Source: Clostridiaceae bacterium (lineage in GTDB: Bacteria > Bacillota > Clostridia > Lachnospirales > Lachnospiraceae). From it: a stretch of DNA of 64,000 nt. Each line of letters opens with the position of its first letter. Position 1 is the first letter of the stretch. Below the pieces are notes generated by a model. That model had not been told where the DNA came from and did not search any database. It saw only the letters and a program-made list of their open reading frames with translations. Shown in pieces: positions 46,501 through 54,908 of this stretch. Where the stretch lies: positions 1 through 64,000 of the forward strand of contig CAJTGF010000010.1 in assembly GCA_910575585.1 (NCBI GenBank). Direction: 5' to 3'. The translations under genes were made by a program, and so were the position numbers.

Positions 46501-49500
46501 CAAGAAAGTGAGCGAGTCCGTAAGGATTAACCCGGAGCGCGTGGTGTTCGAGGTGGATCAGATCCGTACCGGTACCAGGGAACGCCCGACCATCGAATGG
46601 CGAGTGACCGCTTATGACGCTGACCCTGATATCTCCGCTTCCGCAAGGGTGATCATGGATGGTGCAGGAAATAAGTGGGAAAACCGCCTGGTAGCCACCC
46701 AGACCCAGGACGGGAAGCTGCGCGTGGAGCCGGATGCTAAATTCTGGATGGGTTCTAAGGTGAACGGGCAGGTCAACAGCGGGTATAACCTGATCTGGCA
46801 GTTCTCCAATAACGCCACCTTGGCAGACGAGGCAGGAAACGGCCTGATCTACAACCTGGCTGCGGGTTACGGGAACACGGCGGCCCCGACGGCGTCCTTC
46901 ATGCTGAACCTGACGGATCTCGGCACGTCGGCCATCGCAAAGCAGACACACCTCCTGGAAGAGAAGCAGAAAGCTGAAGGATACAAGAACAGCCTGACAA
47001 CTTCCAGCCCGTACTGGTACCATTCCATCGTCACTGCGACCGCGCAGGTCCAGGACGCAACGGATCAGAACAACCCGCCGGTAGGCACATTGGATGCTAC
47101 GATCAAGTTCAATATCATCGACCAGACGCAAGTGGCCGTAAAGGGTGTGGCTTTGAGCCATAACAACATCACCTATGATGTGGTGCGTACTTTAAGCGGA
47201 GACCGGAAGAACCCAACCGTGAAGTATACCGTGAACGGGGAGTCCAATTCCGCTGCAGGCAGCGTGTCCGACTTGATCGCTACCTTCAACCCGGACTACT
47301 TCACGAAGAACCAGGTAGACTGGTATATCACCAGCACCGGGCTTGATGAGAATTTCGAAGATATCAAGAATGAGGAAGTCGAGAATGTGACGGATACGGA
47401 TGACGGCACAATCGGCCTGACCTTAAGCCCGAACAGCTACAAGAACGCCTATGTGAACTTAAAGGGCGTGACTGACCGTTCCGCAGACGGCAACATCACC
47501 ATCTCCGCATGGGCGAAGGATGAGGATGCCAGGTATACCACGCTCCTTAAGAAGAACCCGGGAGACAGCCACAGTTACCAGAAGCTGGTAAAAGTGACTG
47601 CCCATGATGAGTCCAAGAACTCCGTGACGGATACCTGTCTTGTGACCGTGAACTTCCGGACCGAGGATCAGACCGAGATCATGCCCACTGAGGTAAAGAT
47701 CGATGACGCTTCCCATATCTACGGATATGACATCTACTACAGCTTTGCCGGGGATGTAAATTCCCAGATCACGAACCGGACCATCAGCCTTGCGGGAGGC
47801 AGGCATGAAGTTCTGACGAATGGCAAGGGCCAGACCCTTTCTGCAACCGTAAAGAGTAACGGCGAAGTCTACGACAAGAATGACCCAAGCTACACCCCGT
47901 ATGAAGACGGCGTGGTATGGAGCATTTCCAACCCGAAGGCAGCAGAAGGGAGCCTTCTGGATGTCAATGACGTCCTGCGCATCGACCCGGATACCGGCGA
48001 GATTACCGTGAGGGGCTTCAGCAACACGGAGGACAAGACGGATCTTGGCTATTCCCCATGGGTGATGGACCTGATCAACAACCGGAAGCTGAACGGCACC
48101 ACGATCCCGGTACGCATCTACGCAACTTCCACTAAAGATGCCAATGTGTTCGATTATAAAGATATCAACATCTCCTTCAAGGCAGCCACCGCTTCTTCCG
48201 ATCAGCAGGACGGTATGGTGTTCGACATCGTGGAAACAAAAACCGTAGCGAAGACCGTTGACGGCACGGATATCACGGAGAGTTCTACATGGACCGGGAA
48301 CCTGCCGCAGCATTTCGAGATGACGCTCACCGGAAGCGGTGATGGCGCTCCCCTCCCGAAGATCTATGACGAGAACGGGCGGGAACTGACCGGGATGAAC
48401 CGGATCCTGACAGCAAGCGATGTTGAACAGGACGGCGCAAGCCGCCAGACAACGGCAAAACTAAATATCAACACGGATGCAGACTGGTTCAATACGATCC
48501 GTAATGGGCGCGGTACCAGCAACCATGGCACCACAACCTTCACTATCAAAGGCACAGCGGAGGGCAGCAGTTCCGAAGTTACCATCCCGGTAACAGTCAA
48601 CTACCGTTATGAAGGCCTTGACATGACTGCAAAGGCCATCAAGACCCTGCCCCAGGGCTACGAGGAAACTCCGGAGAACATCACCGAGGAAACCCCCGAG
48701 GCGACTTATGACGTGTCCAAGGGCAGCGTGACTGACCGCAGCATCAACCTAAAGGTAGTCGTGACCCAGGGAAGCAAGACTTCCAACGTGGAAGCGACCA
48801 AGAAGTGGTCTTACGGCATTGTGAAGCTTGCTAACACCCATTACGGGGAGAACGGCGCTGCAGGGGATACTGGCACCTATGTCCTGGGCGGAGACCTGGC
48901 CCAGTATGCCAAAGTGGACAGCCATGGATACCTGGTGCCCATCAAGGGTAACTGGGAAGACCTGATCGGCCGGAACGAGACTACCGGGCAGGTAAGCGGC
49001 GTGGTCACTTGTTATAAGGAAGATGCCGGGAAGCTGAGGGTCGCTGACAGCTATAAAGTGACCATTGACTTCCGCTACGACATGGCCTACCTTGACCAGC
49101 ATGAGAAGACCTTCGATATCGTGTATACGGATAATTCCTTTACCAACGACAAGAAGAGCGGCTGGTCCGGCGAGGAACCCTTCAAGCTGGAGGCGCATTT
49201 CACCGATGAGACGGGTGTCAGCGTAAGCCCGAACTTTACTTTTGACTCCGATCTGCTGAGCGTTGATGCGGACGGCAATGTGACCGTCAACAAAGAAACC
49301 TGGATGCAGGAGATCATCGACGGGGCGAAGGAGTACGGCTCCGGGACGTTCTCCGGGAGCAGGACTGCCACCATCACGGCCAACGGGAAGAACGGCACCA
49401 AGGATACCTGCGTGGTGACGATCAATTTCCGCTATGACCAGGCAAGGCTTAGTTCCAACCAGGAAGACTTCACCATTATCCGTACCCAGACGTCCAGGAC

Positions 49501-52500
49501 CAATAACCCGAGCCACGTATGGAGTGAGTTAAAGGACGGCGTGGTGTCCGAGATAACACCAAGGCAGCTGGAAGCTTCTCTGCACCTGCAGGACGGCAAG
49601 CTGACCACCCCGATGTGGAGCACAGACAACGAGGAATACGTGACCGTGAATGACGCAGGCGTGATCACCCCGGCAGTTGACCAGGCATGGCAGGATGCCG
49701 TGATTGCCAACGGGAATTACCGGGATACCCGCACCGGCGCAGTCCATGCGGCAGACGCCGAGGGGACGGTAAAGGATAGCTGTAACGTCAACGTGAACTA
49801 TATTTACGAGGACGTGGAGCTTGCCAAGAACGAGGCAACGTTGAATGTGACCCTCCGTGCAACCGGCATGCGTGATGACGCTGTTTATGTAGTGGAAGGC
49901 TACGAACTGGACAACCCGGCAGTGCTGCATTCTTACGATCCCAACGAAACGGGTGTGAGGTACAGCGTGGACGGGGCTGGATCCGCATTCCTGGAAGTAG
50001 ATGAGAACGGAAAGATCAGCCTGACACTGCCGAAAGACGCAGAGGGGAACCTTCTGTCCGGGCAGGCGTTCAAGGACGGCGCTTCCAAGTTTATCCAGGA
50101 TGCCATGACACATCCGTACACCCTGGACGGCAGGTGGGTATCCACCGCGACTGCAGTCATCACCGCAGAGAGTGAAGACGGGCGCATGGCCGACCAGTGC
50201 AACTTAAAGGTGAACCTGATCTATGAAGACATGCAGATGGCGGAAAAAGAGCAGAACCTGGACGTGAAGATCCGGGCGCTGAACCGTCAGCAGCAGACTT
50301 ATGACATCAGCAAATTTGACGGGAAGGTGGACTTCAACATCCATTCCCAGGATCCGGACGACACTGTGACCTTCACTTCCAGCGACCCGATCGTGACCGT
50401 GAGGGATGACGGCTCCTATGCCCTGGTAGTGCCGGGACGTGCAGAGACCAACTGGACCGGGGAGAATTTCCTGTCACAGCGCAATGACTTTGTGAAGGCT
50501 GCGATGGCTGCGCCGGGCGTTACCCAGTCCCGCGACGTGGTGCTGACGGCTGAAACCAAGTATAGCCACATGAAGGATACCGTGACGATCCATGTGAACC
50601 TGACCTATGAGGAAGTATCGCTGGATCAGAGCGAGGCCAACATGAGCATCACCATGAAAGCCGTAGGCGATGCCGCCGCGCCGGATTACTCCTTCAGCGG
50701 GGACACTTCCCTGAACTTAAAGAGCGTGATCAGTTCCATCGACTTAAACAATACCGGCGTGACCTACGAGTCTAGCAACCCGGATATCCTGACCGTGGAC
50801 AAGGACGGAAATGTTGTCCTGACCACCCCGCGATACTCTGACCATGCACGGTTCATGCAGGAGGTCAATGAAGGCGGAAATAAGTTCGAGTTCATCAAAG
50901 AAGCCTTACGGTTCCCCTATGAGGAGGGCAAGTCTGACAGCCTGCGTATGCGTGATGTTAAGATCACGGTACGGGACAGCAACGGGCAGGAAGACGAATG
51001 CACGATCCATGTGGCAATGATGTATGAGAACCTGACTGTCCAGAACAAAGATGTTGTCATGAACTTAACGCTCCGGGCCAAGGATCTGGAAGGCAAGGAA
51101 TTTGAGGTGATCGGGGATCCGGTATCGGTAGCTGCAAACCTCCATTCGCCCACACTTTCCGGCGTGTCTTACGAGTCCTTAAACGGCAGCCTGCTGCAGG
51201 TAGATGGAAACGGTATGGCTTCCCTGGTACTCCCGGATTCCATGAGCGGCGATGCATTCCTTGCTGATGCCAACGAACTGATCAAGGATGTCATGAACCA
51301 TCCGTATGACCCGACAGACAGCGACCCACAGGATACGATCACCAGAAAAGTTGCGGTAAGGGCGAAGTCCTCCGATGGCTCCATGAGCGACACCTGCACA
51401 GTCACCATCAACATGCGTTACGAGAAGATGCAGCTTACCCCAGACATCCAGGAGCTGAACGTGAAGATCCGCGCTGTGAACCGCGACCGCAGGATGTATG
51501 AGATCGAGGGATATACCGGGAAGATGGGCTTTACCATCAACTCTCAGTACCCCGATAACGATACGGCTACGTTTACCTTGGCCGACCCGGCAGATGGGGA
51601 GATCATCAAGCTGAACGAAGATGGTTCCTATTCCCTGATCCTGCCTGACAAGGAAGCAACCGGCTGGTATGGGGATGCCTTTGATGCCCAGGCCAACGCC
51701 TTTATCAAAGAGGCTATGAGCCATCCGGCAACCAAAGAAGATCCGTATGTGACCACAAAGGATATCCGTCTGAACGCACTCTCTGAATATCAGGATATGC
51801 GTGACAGCGCCATCGTCCGCGTGAATGTGACCTATGAGGAAGTGGCCCTCGACAAGAACGAGATGACCATGGATGTGAAGCTGAAGGCTACCGGCCCGGC
51901 AGGGAACCCTGTGTACGAAATGACAGGAACGACCGCTGATTTAAAGAGTGTGATCAATTCTGGGGATCTAAACAATAAACAGGTTTCCTTCAAGTCCTCC
52001 GATGAGAGTATCTTAAAGGTGGATAAGGATGGCAATATCACCCTCAATACGCCGTATTACTTTGACCATGCTTCCTTTATGGACCAGGCTTCCGGATTTA
52101 TCAATGATGCCATGAAGCGCCCGTATATGCCTGGCACGGATGAATATATCCACAAGGCAGACGTAGTGATCACGGTCTATGACGAGACGGGAATCATGAC
52201 GGATGAGTGTACCGTCCATGTGAACCTGCTCTATGAGAACCTTGTCATGAGGAATAAGGAAGTCACCGTGAAGTTAAGGCTGCGAGCGAAGAACCTCTAC
52301 CGCAGGGAATTTGAGATAGTGGGAGAGCCGGTATCCGTGGCAGCCAACGTGAACTCACCGGTTTACAGTAAAGCAGTCTACACATCATCGGATGACAGGC
52401 TCCTGACTGTTGATGAGAATGGTATGGCGTTCATCACGCTGCCATCCTCCATGAGCGGGGACGCGTTCATGAACGGGATCAATGATTTCTTAAAAGACGG

Positions 52501-54043
52501 CATGCTCCACCCATACGACAAGAAAAACCCGTATATCTGCACCACCAAGGCGACTGCGACCGCGGCAACCGAGGATGGCACGATGCTGGATACCTGTACA
52601 GTGAATTTTGAACTGATTTATGAGAACACTGACCTGGTAGACGCGGCGAAGACCATGGACGTAGTCGTGACAGCGACCGGATCCAGGAGCAACCCGGCCT
52701 ATACGGTGACCGGGAATACGGCAACACTTGCCACCTTACTGCAGAACACGCAGACAGACGAACATGGGCCGGTATATACATCCAGCGATCCATCAATCTT
52801 AAGCGTGTCGGCAGACGGGAAAGTGACCGTGGTGCTCCCGGGCAATGCGTCGGGTACTGCGTTCACGGACAAAGCCAATGCCTTCTTAAAAGAAGCTCTG
52901 GAACACCCGTACACGACAGCAACTCCCTATATCGCGTCAAGGACCGTCATGATCCAGTCAACGAACGGGGAAGGCGACCTTGCAGATGAATGCCCGGTAC
53001 GGATCAACTTAAGGTATGTCAATAACACTACCAGCTACTCCGGCGGAGGCGGAGGTGGCGGCGGAAGCCACAGCGGCGGAGGCGGTGGCGGTGGTTCCTC
53101 CACGGGCGTTGCCCCGGGTGGCACCGTGACCAAGACCACGAATGGTATGCCATCCTACGTATTAAAGGGCGGCACCTGGGTGCAGAACACGGAAGGGAAA
53201 TGGCTGTATACCAACGGGCGTACTTATACGGACGAGTGGGCGGCAGTCCACAACCCCTATGCGGATACCTCCAAAGGGCAGGCGGAATACGACTGGTTCC
53301 ATTTTGGCACGGACAGCTTCATGACCACCGGCTGGTACACGGATGCAAGTGGGGATACTTTCTTCCTGCACAATGTTTCCGACAACACCCTGGGCCATAT
53401 GTACACCGGCTGGAACTGGATCGATGACAATGGTGACGGCATCTATGAGTACTACTACTTCGAGACCGAGTCCAACGGCAGGCGTGGACGGCTTTATAAG
53501 AACACGAATGTCGGTGGTTATATGGTGAACAGCAAGGGCCAGTGGGTAGACACCAACGGAAACCCTGTGACCCGTACCGCAGACCAGATCAAGGCCCAGC
53601 AGGCCAATGTCCCGTCCTTCGTGGTAATGGACGGCAAATGGAGCCAGGATACGCAGGGAAGATGGAGCTTCGAGAAAGGGCGCCGCTACGCCAATGAGTG
53701 GGCGGCAGTCTACAACCCGTATGCGGACGCTTCCAAGGGGCAGGCAGCTTATGACTGGTTCTGCTTCGATGAGCGGGGCTTCATGCGCACCGGATGGTAT
53801 ACGGATAAAAATGGGGATGTGTTCTTTCTCCATGATATCTCCGATAACACCCTGGGGCATATGTATACTGGCTGGAACTGGATTGATGACAACGGAGACG
53901 GTGTGTATGAATGCTATTACTTTGAGAACCAGTCCAACGGCAGGCGCGGACGACTTTATAGGAACACGAGTGTCGAGGGATACAACGTTAACGAGAAAGG
54001 CCAGTGGATCCAGAACGGCAAAGTCATGACACGGACCAAGTGA
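43580..54043 (+). CDS. Giant secreted repeat protein 2 (3487 aa)
   Basis: GTG start with AAAGGAG upstream. Signal peptide to about residue 35 (VAVVSVATALPTVAPAVPAFA), then about 150 acidic Ser/Glu-rich residues. Two tandem helical modules follow, each opening with YPEFGSAEF and a WL..AS pattern (about 194 and 308). Residues about 420-750 hold GLUG-like turns (VGGLVGYVHSS, AVGGIAGYASN, VGGVVGAIKN), suggesting a beta-helix. From about 1360 to 3140 run Ig-like (Big_2-like) repeats of about 120-140 residues, each starting with a NxxYExx motif, later ones in an A-B-C-A-B-C order. A poly-Gly/Ser hinge (about 3150) leads to two near-identical 150-aa wall-binding modules (GWNWIDDNGDG, SNGRRGRLY) at the C-terminus. 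No LPXTG. Likely a wall-bound adhesin. Confidence 0.88.
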   Translation: MRKNRSKLMKRYTVAVVSVATALPTVAPAVPAFADEEDDALAEGAGIEDQEGSEEILKGLASEDTEGTEETESSEEGSGESQEADGSGKSGVSEDTEAGKSEESSGADGQEGASEAFDESSKSDKDEKDEETSKSREDGEDKLDDVILDDGEASKGSQPEETKETEEAEGTENAEEKKEEDEDLSGDLDLSSKAFADYPEFGSAEFVEWLSGASDEEIVEWYAVAGAYLNTDKATSSDAERAAIPFGTDAFWAWVYEDAAELKDGEWLYDMDAILEWMVDAGYEDAKAFMDEFFLSSDTLLAVSEYPEFGSAEFFAWLAEASEDQVRAWHDINKKGAEGATEEQLASYALEYDSDEFWEWATENCANIIDEEAGTFSYRYDVIYDWICHVPFEQAYQFLQFLMVDAQTSTFAAAGRLWPNNYGSTGNLYDDGRGTEENPYIIDSVADLRLFAVTIAQNPSKYNNNDVYYLIENGTYDLNGSWIPIGGALNPGGSPTAFLGHLACEKNVVIENFGFKSNTAIGITPDIVNGVIDQTHVGFFAKLGAGSSVTGLRLQTDNNNIAASADYTGILAGEAVDCTIKECVVSGYVKSSYGYVGGLVGYVHSSNTADNNRGCVIENCIADEVAVWTDTAAPNGFCNGYSAVGGIAGYASNSSILDTSVDTNSGSGNHIYGNAAYVGGVVGAIKNSNIINTHVESGQVGSTGSYAVGGIVGGYEGGQVKVGRFSGDIIAPASGYNYSACFVGAAIRGHSFTYGETGDLCYLFADTKSKADKGVFGGKPADVGGTFGTDAHIGYWHAGDKGYTLISGSIDQDSADGDYFYEELERGILACTRAAGSQSAVDPNLDTLDHFTCDSSGNPIRGYLLTVATPIVDGKEAAHMTAYVLGNNYRKPCTATNQAAFAKGDVVYLTFQDLEDADAYYQLNTEVAQNPWYSYHNSDIFTVYEEDVEKAGVNKSGGYHFTMPASDTTVGAVYKKVSESVRINPERVVFEVDQIRTGTRERPTIEWRVTAYDADPDISASARVIMDGAGNKWENRLVATQTQDGKLRVEPDAKFWMGSKVNGQVNSGYNLIWQFSNNATLADEAGNGLIYNLAAGYGNTAAPTASFMLNLTDLGTSAIAKQTHLLEEKQKAEGYKNSLTTSSPYWYHSIVTATAQVQDATDQNNPPVGTLDATIKFNIIDQTQVAVKGVALSHNNITYDVVRTLSGDRKNPTVKYTVNGESNSAAGSVSDLIATFNPDYFTKNQVDWYITSTGLDENFEDIKNEEVENVTDTDDGTIGLTLSPNSYKNAYVNLKGVTDRSADGNITISAWAKDEDARYTTLLKKNPGDSHSYQKLVKVTAHDESKNSVTDTCLVTVNFRTEDQTEIMPTEVKIDDASHIYGYDIYYSFAGDVNSQITNRTISLAGGRHEVLTNGKGQTLSATVKSNGEVYDKNDPSYTPYEDGVVWSISNPKAAEGSLLDVNDVLRIDPDTGEITVRGFSNTEDKTDLGYSPWVMDLINNRKLNGTTIPVRIYATSTKDANVFDYKDINISFKAATASSDQQDGMVFDIVETKTVAKTVDGTDITESSTWTGNLPQHFEMTLTGSGDGAPLPKIYDENGRELTGMNRILTASDVEQDGASRQTTAKLNINTDADWFNTIRNGRGTSNHGTTTFTIKGTAEGSSSEVTIPVTVNYRYEGLDMTAKAIKTLPQGYEETPENITEETPEATYDVSKGSVTDRSINLKVVVTQGSKTSNVEATKKWSYGIVKLANTHYGENGAAGDTGTYVLGGDLAQYAKVDSHGYLVPIKGNWEDLIGRNETTGQVSGVVTCYKEDAGKLRVADSYKVTIDFRYDMAYLDQHEKTFDIVYTDNSFTNDKKSGWSGEEPFKLEAHFTDETGVSVSPNFTFDSDLLSVDADGNVTVNKETWMQEIIDGAKEYGSGTFSGSRTATITANGKNGTKDTCVVTINFRYDQARLSSNQEDFTIIRTQTSRTNNPSHVWSELKDGVVSEITPRQLEASLHLQDGKLTTPMWSTDNEEYVTVNDAGVITPAVDQAWQDAVIANGNYRDTRTGAVHAADAEGTVKDSCNVNVNYIYEDVELAKNEATLNVTLRATGMRDDAVYVVEGYELDNPAVLHSYDPNETGVRYSVDGAGSAFLEVDENGKISLTLPKDAEGNLLSGQAFKDGASKFIQDAMTHPYTLDGRWVSTATAVITAESEDGRMADQCNLKVNLIYEDMQMAEKEQNLDVKIRALNRQQQTYDISKFDGKVDFNIHSQDPDDTVTFTSSDPIVTVRDDGSYALVVPGRAETNWTGENFLSQRNDFVKAAMAAPGVTQSRDVVLTAETKYSHMKDTVTIHVNLTYEEVSLDQSEANMSITMKAVGDAAAPDYSFSGDTSLNLKSVISSIDLNNTGVTYESSNPDILTVDKDGNVVLTTPRYSDHARFMQEVNEGGNKFEFIKEALRFPYEEGKSDSLRMRDVKITVRDSNGQEDECTIHVAMMYENLTVQNKDVVMNLTLRAKDLEGKEFEVIGDPVSVAANLHSPTLSGVSYESLNGSLLQVDGNGMASLVLPDSMSGDAFLADANELIKDVMNHPYDPTDSDPQDTITRKVAVRAKSSDGSMSDTCTVTINMRYEKMQLTPDIQELNVKIRAVNRDRRMYEIEGYTGKMGFTINSQYPDNDTATFTLADPADGEIIKLNEDGSYSLILPDKEATGWYGDAFDAQANAFIKEAMSHPATKEDPYVTTKDIRLNALSEYQDMRDSAIVRVNVTYEEVALDKNEMTMDVKLKATGPAGNPVYEMTGTTADLKSVINSGDLNNKQVSFKSSDESILKVDKDGNITLNTPYYFDHASFMDQASGFINDAMKRPYMPGTDEYIHKADVVITVYDETGIMTDECTVHVNLLYENLVMRNKEVTVKLRLRAKNLYRREFEIVGEPVSVAANVNSPVYSKAVYTSSDDRLLTVDENGMAFITLPSSMSGDAFMNGINDFLKDGMLHPYDKKNPYICTTKATATAATEDGTMLDTCTVNFELIYENTDLVDAAKTMDVVVTATGSRSNPAYTVTGNTATLATLLQNTQTDEHGPVYTSSDPSILSVSADGKVTVVLPGNASGTAFTDKANAFLKEALEHPYTTATPYIASRTVMIQSTNGEGDLADECPVRINLRYVNNTTSYSGGGGGGGGSHSGGGGGGGSSTGVAPGGTVTKTTNGMPSYVLKGGTWVQNTEGKWLYTNGRTYTDEWAAVHNPYADTSKGQAEYDWFHFGTDSFMTTGWYTDASGDTFFLHNVSDNTLGHMYTGWNWIDDNGDGIYEYYYFETESNGRRGRLYKNTNVGGYMVNSKGQWVDTNGNPVTRTADQIKAQQANVPSFVVMDGKWSQDTQGRWSFEKGRRYANEWAAVYNPYADASKGQAAYDWFCFDERGFMRTGWYTDKNGDVFFLHDISDNTLGHMYTGWNWIDDNGDGVYECYYFENQSNGRRGRLYRNTSVEGYNVNEKGQWIQNGKVMTRTK

Positions 54044-54071
54044 TAAGGTAAGACTTTTCCATTTTTTCAAA

Positions 54072-54122
54072 CCCGTTCATGCGGGATATAAAGTGCGGGA
54101 GACATTGTGTCTCCTGCATTTT
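54072..54122 (+). terminator. Terminator after giant gene 2
   Basis: A small CCCG/CGGG hairpin (54073-54085) is followed by TGCGGGAGACA (54094-54104) pairing with TGTCTCCTGCA (54108-54118) and TTTT. The second hairpin is repeated in degraded form at 1099-1137. Confidence 0.85.
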
Positions 54123-54182
54123 AATTGGAAATCCTGATTATTGAGGCACAGAAAGAAACATATGTTATGAGGATAAAAGACA

Positions 54183-54552
54183 ATGTTTGAATCATATGAA
54201 ATCAAACCATACACACAAGCAGGAAGAATTCCAACGGACAGAGCTGATAATCGCTACCCATTAGAAATGGTACTCCCTGTTGTCGGAATGAATGTTACTG
54301 TGATGAGGGGGATGCCAGCCGGTACTCCGCTTTGGAGATCTAGCTGGACAGCTTGGAAAAGAGCAGGAGAGGAAGGAAATCCAGTATGACATTTTCAGCG
54401 GGTTCCCTGCAGAACTTAGCGAAACAGAAGATCTGCCGATGAATCTCAATAGTAAGCTGTTTCACAGGCTTGTGGATTACGCAATGGTCTATCCGGACGG
54501 CAGGGTAGTGTTCACGTTCCATGACGGGGTGGAATTCAGCACAGAGATTTAA
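54183..54552 (+). pseudogene. Possible serine-recombinase C-terminal remnant
   Basis: The frame ending at TAA 54550 reads EIQYDIFSGFPAELSETEDL and then LFHRLVDYAMVYPDGRVVFT, FHDGVEF. The tail of large serine recombinases in conjugative transposons ends in a similar LF..LVD...VY.DGR..F.F.DG pattern. The frame is closed by stops at 54301-54306; an upstream open stretch in another frame (54183-54389) may be the preceding part, frameshifted. Nothing of the catalytic domain remains. The family call is moderate. Confidence 0.45.
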
Positions 54553-54557
54553 AGACA

Positions 54558-54608
54558 GAAGCAGTTGGGGCATCGGGGTTACACCAGATGCCTCTGGCTG
54601 CTTTTTTT
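54558..54608 (+). terminator. Terminator after the recombinase remnant
   Basis: GCAG..GGGGCATC pairs with GATGCCTC..CTGC across a short loop, followed by seven T. It survives although the gene is decayed, and it marks the switch to AT-rich DNA. Confidence 0.75.
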
Positions 54609-54900
54609 GTGCAAAAAAATAGAGCATTACTGTGTATGGAAATTTATAAGAATTTGAGGTATAATCTCTATATTGGAAGTGTTCAATAAATCGGGACTTC
54701 ACGAGAAGGTAATTTCCGATATTATACTTGTAATGATGAGTTGAAAGAGGACATGGTTTATGAAATTAATTGCATCAGATGAAAAAAAGATAGAAAGTAA
54801 TAAGAAAAGTGACAAAGTAAAACTTGTCATGTTGGTATTAGCGACATTTAGTGGTTTGCTATTATCTTTTGTGTCGATTTACTTAAATATTGATTTTATA

Positions 54901-54908
54901 GAGTTGAT
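54901..54908. repeat. IS66 target-site duplication, left copy
   Basis: GAGTTGAT directly left of the IS66 inverted repeat, repeated exactly at 56714-56721 on the right. Eight bases is the usual duplication length for IS66-family elements. Confidence 0.9.

Noticed and set aside
44627-47161. Long minus-strand open frames inside the giant genes (for example 344 and 468 codons)
   Set aside because: They are antisense shadows: the plus frames have signal peptides, repeats and recognisable domains, while the minus products are Val/Ile/His/Arg-rich and resemble no protein.
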